In this document: one piece after another, positions 22,613-33,283 of the stretch
Layout: every line of letters begins with the position of its first letter
Position numbering within the stretch: position 1 is the first letter of the stretch
From: Zygnema cylindricum
Taxonomy: Eukaryota; Streptophyta; Zygnematophyceae; Zygnematales; Zygnemataceae
Reading direction: 5' to 3'
NCBI GenBank assembly: GCA_037447655.1
Contig: JBBHKE010001645.1
Span: 53,452-117,451, forward strand
DNA length: 64,000 nucleotides
Made by a program: the position numbers and the translations under genes
Notes under the pieces: model-generated
Databases searched by the model: none
Told to the model about the DNA's origin: nothing
Seen by the model: the letters and a program-made list of their open reading frames with translations, nothing else

Positions 22613-23829
22613 TAAAACTCTGTGTGCTCCATTGCCCACAGAAATTACAGATCCAAAACAACCTTATCTAGCTAGTGTCGACTCCAAGTTGATACAAACC
22701 CCAATGATTGAACCCTTCACAATAAGAACCCCATTACGACTTCACCCCTGTGAAAGAAGACTTTCTGTGTGTGCTCAGTTCCACCACAGAATGCAAAGTT
22801 TGAATATGAGTTTTGGACATATTGACCCACTTTGACTTTCCCTTAGAAATGCAGCCACCCTAGCAGGCAAAAACTCTCACAGACTACACCCTTGTGTAGC
22901 CTAGACACCCACGAGTCTGCATCAAAAAGAATCACTGAAAATGGTCCACTGAGTGAGTTGTTGTCAAATGGCAAAACTTGCCTATTTATACAAATGCTCT
23001 CTGAAAAAACGCGACTACCTGGCAAAATTATTTTAAGTCCTAAATCTCCTCTCTAAGCTCCCTAGTACTGAGGTACGGTCTAATCGTAAGACTATACCGT
23101 AAAAGAAAGTATAGGCACCGTCGTACTTTATGTACGGTCAATGTACGACATCGCCATAATGTGACATTTGTCACATTTGGAATTATCATCTTGCATTTCG
23201 GAAATCCCGCAATTCTCCCAGATCGTGCCACGTGTCATTCAGAGTGGCGATGCCCAAAAACGCCAAGTCGCCCACTTCGAAATCCCAGCTCGCACTACGA
23301 CCGATCGATTTAGCCCGATATTTGAAATTGGCCGTCTAAATAATTGCGCGATATTTGTTTCATATCTGAAAGAAATGCGCGATATACGTTTGACATTTGA
23401 AAAACATGTGCGATATCTGTTGCAAGATAACCCGTAGTCCGTACAATACAAACTGTTTCTATGTCTTACTACGACGTTAAATGAATTAGTCTTACTATTT
23501 TTGTTTACATATTTATTGTACCCTATATATTCTAGCATGGGTCCTAGACTACTGGATAAAGCTACTGGCTATATGATTCTTGACGGACGGCAGTTTCCAA
23601 GATCAAATCTCGGGTCTGTTAAGAGAGTTTTGGTAAACCTTCCAAAAACTACAAAGTGTCTCTCTCTCTAGGCACCATGGACAGCCATGGCTCTAGCTAT
23701 CTCTCCAACCTTCAGTGACTGCGACAAGTGGGGGTTTGGAGAGTGGAGCGAGAGGCAGACTGTTTTTTGTGACTTCCTCTTTATTAATTTCCCCTTTATT
23801 CAGACCTAGAAAATACATACATTTCAACA
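22613..23829 (-). repeat. copia 5' LTR, family C (C2)
   Basis: Starts TGTTGAAATGTATG at 23829 and ends GAGTTTTA at 22613 (CA changed to TA) against the primer site. It has TATAAATA at 22990-22983 and a B-box-like GATCAAATC near 23600. The terminal 20 nt are ATGGAGCACACAGAGTTTTA, in phase with gag. The CA-to-TA change makes a TAG at the junction. Confidence 0.85.
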
Positions 23830-24480
23830 TTACTATCATTCCAACAAGCATTATTGTCCTTTTGAGCTCTTTTACTAGTCGAGGCCCAAGCTCAAGTTTT
23901 TGCGTTGCCTTTATTCGTCACCGGAATTCACTCACGGATGCAACAACACATCGGCAATAAGGTAGCTGCTGCGGAATTCAATGATCTACTCCATGTGCTC
24001 TCTATGGCTGAAGTGCGGAGTCGACTTTAATCGTGCTCGGGGCCTGGTGCTGGAGCTTGGCTTTTTGGAACCTCAATTTTCACTTCGCTCCATTTATCTT
24101 CTCCTCAATTTTTTTGCTGCACTTCGCTAACTACTTGGTTTGCCGCACCCTTCTTTTTTAGGCAAGCCCCATTGCATTTGAGGTTAATTTATACACGAGC
24201 AAGGGGTACATTTGTTACGTTGCTCACACGGTGGGGAGCGAACAACAACACACGAAATGGCAGGGGATGCTATTGTTGGCGTAGGTTCTGAACCAGGTTA
24301 CACAATCAAGCGCAAGGTGTCGTACATAGTACCACCAATGAATATGTTCACAACAAATGACCTGAAGGAGGTCAATTTCAAGAGCCTGAATGCGCTATTA
24401 GGTGTTGGTGGCTACACGTCGTACAAGCTATGTGCCGTCCGCCAGCGTGAGGGAAGGCCGGCGGAAGCCGGAAGAAAGTC
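23830..24480 (+). pseudogene. C-terminal tail of the non-LTR reverse transcriptase relic
   Basis: Continuation of the RT relic beyond the copia insertion. Pieces include FNRARGLVLELGFLEPQ near 24030, LPHPSFLGKPHC near 24140 and LRCSHGGERTTTHE (24215-24256), a Cys/His-rich block typical of the C-terminal end of such RT polyproteins. KRKVSYIVPP follows. Frames shift several times. Its position next to a 5-bp target duplication supports the split of one older element. Confidence 0.6.
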
Positions 24481-24593
24481 TTTTAGGGAAGATATAACAA
24501 AAATCCCCTTACTTTTATACATGAGCATATACCCTAAGTTGTAGAAGTACTTAAGATTAAATGTTTTTTTATTATCAATATTATAATAAAGTT

Positions 24594-25231
24594 TGTTGTT
24601 TTTGGAAAGTTTTAAGTCTCAGTAAATTAGTATGAGGACACTGGTCTTCACCTAAAACATTGTTTCATGTATCTTCGTTTAACACTTACATCCACATCCA
24701 CGTCACACATCAAGGGAAGACAACACAGCTGCGATACACCAACGCAGTTGCGACGAAGTGAGGAAAATGAAATTGCAATTATATTTGATACGATTCGTAC
24801 TAACGCAAAGCTGCGCGGTAGCTTCGTGGTAGCTCAGTGGTAGCTTGATAGATTAGTATTAGCTTGGCGGTTTGACATACCTCTTCGGTTGAATAGTATC
24901 ATCGGTACTGCACAAGTATAAGACTTAGGACTCAACACACAAATTGTATCCAGACTTCCACGTAGTAAACTGTAGACATTTTTTGGGAAACTTCTGAGTA
25001 TTATATCTTGAGTGTTGTCAAGTAAATTTTGCTGAAACTTTGGGGGTTGTCAGTGTTTATGCTACTCTATTTTCAAATAGAGTTTTGTGAGGTTTAGATG
25101 CTTGTATAATATTTGGTGATCACTTTAAAAGAACTGCTTGATGGGATTCTTGGTAGCTTCTGAGAGTATATCATGTCTACTTCTACTACTACTGCTACTC
25201 CTCTACCAGCACCGGTGGTTGTAGAACAATA
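24594..25231 (+). repeat. copia 5' LTR, family B (copy 3)
   Basis: Starts TGTTGTTTTTGG and ends GAACAATA against the primer site (family end CAACA). It lacks about 70 bp found in the 3' LTR, including its TATATAAA. The last 59 nt are an open frame (from ATG at 25173) coding 19 residues ending VVVEQ, in phase with the downstream gag. Confidence 0.85.
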
Positions 25232-26129
25232 GGTTATGGGCCTGTCATCAAGAATTCCTATCTTTTTCGGGGATAAGTATGTTTACTAGGCGGATATGGT
25301 GGAGACACGTTTTGAAAATGTCAATCTTTTAGATATCTTGGATGGTTTGCTGGATGAATCTGATCCGTCATGGTCTAAGAAATATACGCAAGCTCACTCT
25401 ATTTTGAAATTTTGTATATCTGAGGAATTAGCTATGTCTAGGATAAAAATTAAAAATGCAATTGATATATGGAAATCTTTTAAAACTGATTATGAAAAAG
25501 CTAATGTCCATGAAGAACTCCTTTTCGCTGGAAAACTTTGGGACTATAAATACACTGGCGATACAATGGTTAAATATTCTAACAAGTTTCGCATCCTTGT
25601 AGATACACATGCTTGCGCATGTAGGGAGTTTCCTCAGTTTCAAGAGGCAGCATTACTCACGCGCGGTCTCCCTCGTAGTATGAAAGGAGCATGTGATATG
25701 CTCATACAGAATGATAAAGCTAGCTAGACTTTACAGTTAGCTATCAATATTTTGCTAGAGGAGGAAGCTACATCGAAGATTCTCAATGTTGAGCAGGTAG
25801 AGGCTTTTAATTCAGACTTTGAGAGGAAATGACAGGTTAATCAGCAAAAATATCAATTTAATCTACTCAGACAGTTTAATCAAGGCGGGAATAGACAATC
25901 CAACAATGTATGTTTTTATTGTAGTGAGAGGGGTAATGGATACAAATTTTGTCATAAGCTTAAAAAAGCTAACGATACCGGTTTATTAAGGCCGGGTGCC
26001 AACAAAGTTAGTTTTACAAAAACTTCACGGGGCCTCCACCTCGTAGATATGAATTGTTTTCAGGCTCTTCTTCACTTCAAGACGAGACTCTAACATTTCT
26101 TGAGGATGATGACACCGATCTATTTGCTA
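25173..26129 (+). pseudogene. copia gag (capsid and nucleocapsid), broken
   Basis: The frame opens at ATG 25173 inside the LTR and passes through the primer site, reading VMGLSSRIPIFFGDKYVY. It continues as a typical copia gag (NLLDILDGLLDESDPSW, and HSILKFCISEELAMSR near 25396). Stops TAG at 25230 and 25281 lie in this frame, and another near 25725. A zinc knuckle near 25910 reads CFYCSERGNGYKFCHK, with the third and fourth ligands disturbed. Gag would form the virus-like particle. All pieces up to 25727 lie in one frame, which supports the LTR start. Confidence 0.85.
25232..25242 (+). promoter_or_regulatory. primer binding site, half-tRNA initiator Met type
   Basis: GGTTATGGGCC directly after the LTR end, complementary to the initiator tRNA-Met anticodon stem-loop. 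It is read in the gag frame as (Q)-V-M-G. Confidence 0.8.
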
Positions 26130-26691
26130 TGGTGGCAACCATGGAGGGCGCAAAGGACCCTAGATGGATAATAGATACAAGAGCGTCAGCCCACATGTGC
26201 TAGAACAAAGCCATCTTCAAAAATCTGAAAACAACGTCGCAGAAAAACATTTATTATGCCTGTGGAATGAGTGTTCAGACTTGTGCTGTGGGTGATGTGT
26301 CTTTGCTAGTGGAAGTGGAAGGCAAAGCAAATGACAAAACCCTTCACAATGTCTTATTCGTGCTTTAAAATTGTTTTCTACGTCCTTGGTAGAGAGTAAA
26401 GGCTTTGAGGTTAATTTGAAAAATTCTAGGCAGATTGTTAGCAAAAATATCAAAGTCCCAGTTACAGATACAAGAGATAATAGCAAGATGTACCGAATGG
26501 ATATGGCTAATACCAAGGAGAATGATGTTCTATACTCCGGTGGTTTGCATTCAGATGAGTTGTGGCATAAAAGATTAGACCATGTAAACTATGCTAGTTT
26601 GAGAAAAATGGTACTTGCTGGGAAAATATAGGGTGTATCAATAACATATCAGCCGGTCAAAACATGAGAGGGCTGCGCTTTAGACAAAATC
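26130..26691 (+). pseudogene. copia protease and pre-integrase segment, broken
   Basis: Near 26155-26210 a frame reads WIIDTRASAHMC. The family motif is D(S/T)GAS, so the flap-side Gly is Arg. At 26371-26631 the pre-integrase (gag_pre-integrs) region includes SDELWHKRLDHVNYASLRKM, which carries the histidines of the integrase zinc region. The reading is cut at 26691 by the solo LTR. The aspartic protease would cleave the polyprotein. This copy could not. Confidence 0.8.
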
Positions 26692-27745
26692 TGTAACTCT
26701 AAGACCTCCATAAGTTCTCAGAGTGGACAGCTTCCAAGAAGCCTCTAATATAACCCTGACCCCTTTTTGTTTCAGCAAAAAAAACTGCCACCCTGGCAGA
26801 CAATAACTCTGACTACCTAAACCCGTGTAAAGGTAAGACTCCCTTGAGGTGATAGCAAAAAGAATCTCTGAATTTGCTCCCCTGAGTAGTAAGTTATGGA
26901 GGGTCAAAGTTGACCTTTTGTACAGAAGCTCTCTGGGAGAGAGGGTCCTATCTCCTAATTTTTCTAAGTCCTATCTCTCTCACAGACTCTATCTACTGAT
27001 GTACGGAACCAATCAGATAATAGTTCCGTTCATAAAAGTACAGCTGCCATTGTACTTTATAAACGAACACTGTACGACACGGCCTAAATGTCGACACGTG
27101 GTATGTCCGGATTCGCTCCCTTAATCCTCGGAGATGACACGATTCAATGTCATTCCGCCACGTGTCATCAGATGTGGCGATGACCAAAAACCGCCAAAAT
27201 CCTCTTCCGCGATCTCGGCGTTAATTCCGGCCGTCCGATTAAATTCACATTTAATTGTAGCCGTAATAAATATATGCGCGGTATTCGTTTCACTAAATAA
27301 ACAATGCGCGGTATTGGTTTCTTATTTGTACCGTAATCCGTACTTTAACATTACTGGATCAATGTGCCCCGTAAACAATTTTAGTTAAATGAACTATCCT
27401 ACTTATGAATGTTTTAATAATTATCAAACTATATAGTATGTAACACTAGCTATAGACCTAACGGCTAAGGCTACCGGCTACCGGCTGATTGCCGTCCGGC
27501 AGGTGCTACGATCAAATCCTGTGGCTTGCACATACATTTTAGTAAATAAACCACTAACTAATATATATTTCCCGTAAACCTCCAGATAGCCTAGGTAGCC
27601 ATGGCTATAGCTCCCTCTCCAATTTCTCAGTGACTGCGACAAGTTTGAGAGTTGGTGAGAGAAGTTAGAGGTAGACTGCCTTGGCTTCTTTCTATATTTC
27701 TATTTAGACCTAGAAAATACTTTAAATGGACCATTAATTTCTACA
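26692..27745 (-). repeat. solo LTR of copia family C (C3), 1054 bp, with target duplication
   Basis: Minus-strand TGTAGAAATTAATGG at 27745 to GAGTTACA at 26692. The flanking 5-mers are identical: AAATC at 26687-26691 and AAATC at 27746-27750. No internal sequence is present, so it is a recombination product of a full element. It carries the family's terminal 20 nt (ATGGAGGTCTTAGAGTTACA on the minus strand), a GATCAAATCC box near 27510 and many GTAC motifs. It interrupts the coding frame of the host copia element. Confidence 0.92.
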
Positions 27746-27789
27746 AAATCCACATATTGCCATTTCCCAAAGAGTTTGAGCTTTGGTTA

Positions 27790-28548
27790 ACAAAGTGTTT
27801 ACAACAAATTCACTCGAATGTCTTTGGTCTTGCGAAGGTTGCATCTGCCAGGGGGATAAAATATATGGTCACCTTCACAAATGATTTCTCACAGTTTACA
27901 AAAGTTTACTTCATGAAGGAGAAGAGTGAAGTGTTTCGTCACTTCAAACACTATAAATCATATGTTGAAAAACTTCATGATTTACCTGTTTTGCAGCTCA
28001 GATCGGACAATGGTGATTAATATACATCAAAAGAATTTGAAACCTTTTCACTCAAGGAAGGTATTAGTCATTTATTGACTGTTCCATATTCCCCCAAATA
28101 AAATAGGGTATCAGAAAGATTAAATAGAACTCTCACGGAAAGCTCTAGGTCGATGCTTGCAGATAAAAATGTGCATCCGATATTCTGGGTTGAGACACTT
28201 AATTATGCAGTTTATATGAAGAATACGATAGGATCAAGATCTATAGACTTTACTCCTTATAAGATCTAGACAGGTAGCAAACCAGATGTTAGCCATTTCA
28301 AAGTCTTTGGTAGTCAATGTTTTATCTTAGATACGTCTTCAAACAGATGGAAAATGGAACTGAAGGGATTACCAGGTATTTTGTTAGGATATGAAGATCA
28401 CTCTAAAGGTTACAAAGTCTTTATATTTGAGAAACAAAAAATAGTTGTAGCAAGGAATATTGTTGTCAAAGATGAACTAGACTCGATAGATTTATATCAA
28501 ATGACAGAGCAACAAAAGCAGCAAAAAGAACGAAGTATGTCATTTTAG
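27790..28548 (+). pseudogene. copia integrase, broken
   Basis: Resumes after the solo LTR. The core begins NVFGLAKVASARGIKYMV and then FTNDFSQFTKVYFMKEK (first catalytic Asp region altered to TND). It continues with VLQLRSDNGD at 27990-28019 (second Asp) and VSERLNRTL near 28110 (Glu region). The C-terminal block includes KVFGSQCFI and LPGILLGYEDHSKGYKVF. Stops at 28018, 28099 and 28269 interrupt it. Integrase would join element DNA to the genome. Confidence 0.85.
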
Positions 28549-28829
28549 ATTGCACGCAAAAAATTGTCCCACATGTGCAACACTCTGCGGTGGTGACTCT
28601 AGAGTCAACTCTCTCCGAATTCCTCAACAATCTTAGTTCAACCCAAATCAACAACACTCAATACACACGGATAGCAACCAGCACAATCAGCGCAATGGAG
28701 GGCATCCGACGATCTCAACCTCATAACTTCCGGGGGGAAGAATATGCCGTAGCCGCCTGCAAGCAAGCTCTCACTTTGCCTACTCAACAGCCTTAGGGGA
28801 GCCCTTGACCGTCAAAGAGGCCTTCTCAT

Positions 28830-30372
28830 CACCAGAGGGGAATCATTGGATCGAGGCAGCAAACGACGAGATAAAGTCCATCATGGAGGCTCAAACATGG
28901 GAGCTTGTGGAACCTCCTCCGGACAAAAAAGCGATAGGCAGCTAATGGGTATACAAGGTGAAGTTAAATCCCGATAACACCATTGAACGATGTAAGGCGA
29001 GACTTGTGGCGAAGGAATGTAATCAAAAGGAAGGAATCGATTTGGAACAAACATTCTCTCCGGTTGTAAGATTTATGAGTGTTAGGATTTTGTTGTCCCT
29101 AGCTGCTATACAGGATTTGAAATACATCAGATGGATGTAAAGGCAACATTTTTGCATGGAGAACTAAAGAAGACTATTTACATGCAGCAGCCTAAAAAAT
29201 ATGCAGAACAAGTAAAACAACACTTAGTCTGGAAGTTGCTAAAATCTTTGTATGGCCTAAAGCAGGCCCCTATGCTATGGAATCTAAAGCTTGATGGATT
29301 CTTGATTAGCCTAGGATTTCAAAGGATAAGCTATGATCATTCCGTCTACGTCCTAAAAGGTGAAAATGTGATAGTGCATATAGCAGTGTATGTGGTTGAT
29401 TTACTATTAATTAGCAAATCGATGGCTGAAATTTATAAAATCAATACTGCTCTAAACTCACGCTTTGAGATGAAAGATCTTGGTGAGAAAAAAAAAAATT
29501 AGTTATTCAAGTAGAGAGGGACAGAAATAAGAAAATAATAAAATTGACTCAAAAAAAGGCTATTGGAAACATGTTAGATGAGTACAGAATGCGGGGGGCA
29601 AAAGGATGTCTAACACCAATGGAATTTTGCCATAAGCTAGAGGGAGAAGAGACAGAACCAGGTGTCATTGTTAGCGAGTATTTAGAGTCAGGGGAGAATA
29701 ATTCTATGACACAAATACCTTATAGACAGATAGTGAGAAGCTTAATATATTTCATGAACTGTACCCGTCTTGACATTGCTGCAGCAGTCGGGGTACTGAG
29801 CAGGAGTCTAGAGAATCCGAGAAAATCTGATTTTTATGTAGCAAAGAGAGTCTTAAGATATTTGGGAGGAACAAAAGACATCAAACTCACACTAGGCAAA
29901 AGAGAAGTGAAGCTACAAACGTCGAGTGATGCAAGCTTTAGCGACCTGCCAAGCCAAAAATCCACTTCGGGATTCGTTTTGCAAATTTGACAGAACTTGC
30001 TGTTGGGGCAGCAAAGTTCAAAAAGTTACACCGCAGTCGACAATGGAGTCAGAATATATGGCAGCAAGCTCGGCTCTCAAAGAACTCTTATGAATAAAAT
30101 CCATGTTGTAAGAATTATGATACATGCAGGTTGGGCCGCAGGTGATCTTGTGTGATAACTAGACTGCAATTGCCATTGCCTCTAACCCAAGTCATCACTT
30201 CAAGAGTAAGCACATGGATGTACAATTACACTTTGTAAGAGAAAAAATGTTCTCTAGGGCTATCAAATTATGCTATCTGCTAGAAGCAAGAATCGTTGTT
30301 GATATGTTTACCAAAGCTCTTCTTGCTCCCAAGCTGAAGTATTCTAGGGATACAATAGGATTGGATGAATAG
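28830..30372 (+). pseudogene. copia reverse transcriptase and RNase H, broken
   Basis: RT starts WIEAANDEIKSIMEAQTWEL, then [32 protein letters not shown] and LLKSLYGLKQAPMLWNLKLD. The active site reads YVVDLLL instead of YVDDLLL, so the first Asp is lost. The RT tail IPYRQIVRSLIYFMNCTRLD is at 29717-29780. RNase H begins SSDASFSDLPSQKST near 29924 and ends FTKALLAPKLKYS before the stop at 30370. Stops (28943, 29501, 29988 and later) and frame changes are frequent. Confidence 0.88.
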
Positions 30373-30560
30373 ATAAGTCGCTCCACTGCGATATTGCCAT
30401 GATGCCCTAACCCAAATTCAAGATGTAGTGGAACCAGGTGATTAGTTGGCTTGCTGCGTTGCTATGTTGCATTTTGCGTTGCTATGGCTGCTCTGCTATG
30501 CTGCCATGCTGCGCTAAGTGTGATATCATAGCTGTGATGATACATTGAGTCTAAAGCTTT

Positions 30561-30567
30561 AGGGGAG
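30561..30567 (+). promoter_or_regulatory. polypurine tract of copia element
   Basis: AGGGGAG within CTTTAGGGGAG directly before the 3' LTR start TGTTG. It is identical in form to the tract at 2395-2401. Confidence 0.75.
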
Positions 30568-31289
30568 TGTTGTTTTTGAAAAGCTTTAAGTCTCAGTAAA
30601 TAGTTTGAGGACACTGGTCATCACCTAAAGCACTGTTTCATCTATCTTAGTTTAACACTTACATCCATATCCACGTCACACAACAAGGGAAGACAACGTA
30701 GCTACGATACAACAACGCAGCTGCGATACACCAACGGAGTTGCGACGCAGTCACGACAACGCAACTGCGATTACATTTGATAGGATCCGTACAGACGACG
30801 CAGCTGCAGATGTTTTAATATTATTCAGTTTAGTATAGAGCAGCTTCGATATATATAAACCTAGTTAGATCAGCGGTAGCATAGGGGTAGCTCAATAGTA
30901 GCTTGATAGATTAGTAATAGCTTGGCGGTTTGACGTACCTCTGAGGTACACTAGTTTCATCCGTACAACAAAAGTATAAGACTTAGGACTGAGAACACAA
31001 ATTGTATCCAGACTTCCAAGTAGTAAACTGCAGACAATTTTTTGGAAACTTCTGAGTATTATATCTTGAGTGTTATCAAGTAAATTGTGCTAAAACTTCT
31101 GGAGTTGTCAGTTTTTACGCTACTCTATATTTTGATAGAGTTTTGTGATGTTTGGATGCTTGTATAAGATTTGGTGACCATATTAAAACAACTGTTTGAT
31201 AGGATTCTTGATAGCTTCTAAGAGTATATCATGTCTACTTCTACTACTATTGCTGCTCCTCCACCTACACCAGTGGTTGTAGAACAAAA
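30568..31289 (+). repeat. copia 3' LTR, family B (copy 4)
   Basis: TGTTGTTTTTGAAAAGC to GTAGAACAAAA (family end CAACA). About 720 bp, matching the 5' LTR at 24594. It keeps TATATAAA at 30852-30859, a likely TATA box that the 5' LTR lacks. The terminal frame from ATG 31231 codes 19 residues (MSTSTTIAAPP... to VVVEQ). Confidence 0.85.
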
Positions 31290-31756
31290 AATTCACTGTT
31301 GATCATTGCATTTTTAATACTTTTGCATTTGTTTCGTGTGCATTTATCATTATTTTCTTGACATTTTATGTGTGCGTTTAAAAAGCTTGGTGCCTCTATG
31401 TGTGAGTATCACATAAAGAGCGCCAATGGTAAAATGAGTATCTCCGCTTTCAATCCTAGCCGTCAGATCCATAATCCGACTAGCAGTACGAAGAAAATAC
31501 TTTTAAGTGACAAAAAAACATTCTCACTACTAAACTGTATTATAAAAGCGATACACGATGTATTGTACACTTCAATGAGCATACTGTACAATTTTAGCTT
31601 GCTGTAAATCCATAGATGTTCCGTGCGCATAACACGCCTGGTTTAAACTAACGATTACTACGTAAAGTGCGCATCAAAAAATTTTGGAATTTTTAAATTT
31701 TGTACCTTATTTTGACTGACAAATTTCAAAAAAATCAAAAACTCAATACCCAAAAA
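31290..31756. other. no recognisable feature
   Basis: AT-rich flank right of the copia element. Short frames only. I see nothing to annotate. Confidence 0.4.
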
Positions 31757-32135
31757 AAATGAAAAGTTCAACGAACTAGCAGCGAGCTGCGGAATATACG
31801 GCATTTCCAACGGCAACTTTCTTTTGAAGACGAAGTGGAGGACAAAAAAACATACGCGCGTGCAAATGACGCAATACGACTCAAGGAAGCTGCCTTAAAG
31901 ACGCCGTTCGCCGCTAGTTCGTTGCAACGAACTAGCGGCCTCTCTAAAAAGTTCAGCAAACTAGCCGCGAGCGCCGATATTTATTGCGTCTCTAAAACGT
32001 TCAGCGAACTAGCGGCGAGTGGCGGAATTTACGGCGTCTTTAAAAATTTCAGCGAACTAGCGGCGAGCGCCAGAATTTTCCTTCAGAAGACGAAGTGGAG
32101 GACAAATAAAAATACGCGCGCGCAAATGAAGCAGC
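31757..32135 (+). repeat. tandem 46-48-bp repeats with a perfect 30-bp palindrome and flanking direct repeats
   Basis: Four copies of a unit containing TTCAGCGAACTAGCGGCGAG occur at about 31757, 31949, 31996 and 32043. A perfect 30-bp palindrome spans 31910-31939, centred on TTGCAA. Direct copies of GACGAAGTGGAGGACAAA with a following ACGCGCG stretch flank the array (about 31828 and 32090). In the frame 31835-32179 the units give a degenerate peptide repeat (FSELAASA type), but no domain is recognisable and a protein role is unproven. Confidence 0.75.
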
Positions 32136-33150
32136 ATCTCTTTTTTATTAATGTCCATACAATTTTCCGTACAATCTGAGACATATGAAATCTACGAAAT
32201 TTACGAAACTACATCGCGCATCGTTATTAGTGTCAAAGTTTAAATAGTGTGGAAGGAAATATACCGTCATTGATGCTAATTTAGAATTTGAAAATTAGAA
32301 AAATAAAGTTTATTCTAATTTCGGCATTATCGCTAATTTGGGAACAGCAAAAATGGAATTTTCTCCGTACGATTATACACATTAATATATCTAACCGTAC
32401 ACAAACTTAAAAATTGTACGACGGCGACAAATCGAGTATCTGTACCGATCTAACAATTTTATGGTGGTTACATGTCAACGCTATATTGCGTAACGTAAAG
32501 TTTAATTTTAGTTTTTTTTGTTTGACGTTTACGGAAAGGGTTAACACGTCACGCCGTTTCTACGTGTAACTTGGACGTATGGGGGTAGTTCCGTTCGTCC
32601 GTATCTCATGTATTGTAATAAAGTCCCTTTTGGGTAGTTTTATTAGAGTTAAGTTTGCTAATATGTGTCTTAATTCTTATAAGTGTGTTACCTCGTCTGT
32701 CTTTCAAACGTCTCACGTGTATAAACGTCAACGTTGTCCTGTATTAGAGTAAATGATGACACTAAAATGAACCAAAAAGTACACACTGACCAACCAAATA
32801 AAAATTCACATCACGTGATTAGTCGAAGGATATTACACGTGTCCGTTTCTTAATCAAAGCAATTTATATGCCTTTTTTACGATGCATCAAAACACGCTTG
32901 TCATTCCCGCTGCCTTTTCAAGAGAGATCCATACATTCAACGAGGTGCCATGTTTCCCACGCCTGTTTCATGAAAAACGTCCATTGTCAACCACGAGCAA
33001 ACCCCCACGCTGAAAACTAACGCAAATTTTAAAATTTTCCCGCTATCACCATGTCGTTTTTTTAATCCAAATATTTGATTTTAAATTTTGAATGTTCAAA
33101 CTTTGTCGAAAGTTTTCCCTCCTTTTTTTTATAAGAGCTTCCCTTCCCTT
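32136..33150. other. no recognisable gene
   Basis: Mixed sequence without a supported frame. A TATATATA-like element lies at the right end (33152-33160), upstream of the small frame at 33284. Confidence 0.4.
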
Positions 33151-33283
33151 CCTATATATACTCGTCACTAAATCCAACAATGGTACTGTTTTCTCTCTCT
33201 TTGCATCTATCTTTGATGTTGCTTCTTTCTTTTGTTGCTTCATATTTATCTTTAACTAGTTGCTGTGATTATTTTAAGAAAAT

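Larger units (their letters stand above)
19517..23829 (-). mobile_element. copia-derived element with two ~1.2 kb LTRs and a shortened interior
   Basis: On the minus strand: 5' LTR (23829-22613), primer site (22612-22601), gag with zinc knuckle, an RNase H remnant, purine tract (about 20742-20731) and 3' LTR (20730-19517). The interior is only about 1.9 kb and lacks recognisable protease, integrase and most of RT, so it is a non-autonomous deletion form. Flanks TTGCT (19512-19516) and TTACT (23830-23834) match at 4 of 5 bases, consistent with a 5-bp target duplication. The insertion splits a non-LTR RT relic. Confidence 0.85.
24594..31289 (+). mobile_element. Ty1/copia retrotransposon, complete in outline, split by a solo LTR
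   Basis: 5' LTR (24594-25231), primer site (25232-25242), gag, protease, integrase, RT, RNase H, purine tract (30561-30567) and 3' LTR (30568-31289), all on the plus strand. A 1054-bp solo LTR of another copia family sits between the pre-integrase region and integrase (26692-27745). Flanks AAGTT and AATTC do not form a clean 5-bp duplication. The LTRs differ by about 84 bp of indels plus substitutions, so the insertion is not recent. Confidence 0.9.

Noticed and set aside
24594-31289. Target duplication of the large plus-strand copia element
   Set aside because: Flanks AAGTT and AATTC agree at only three of five positions, so I do not claim one.
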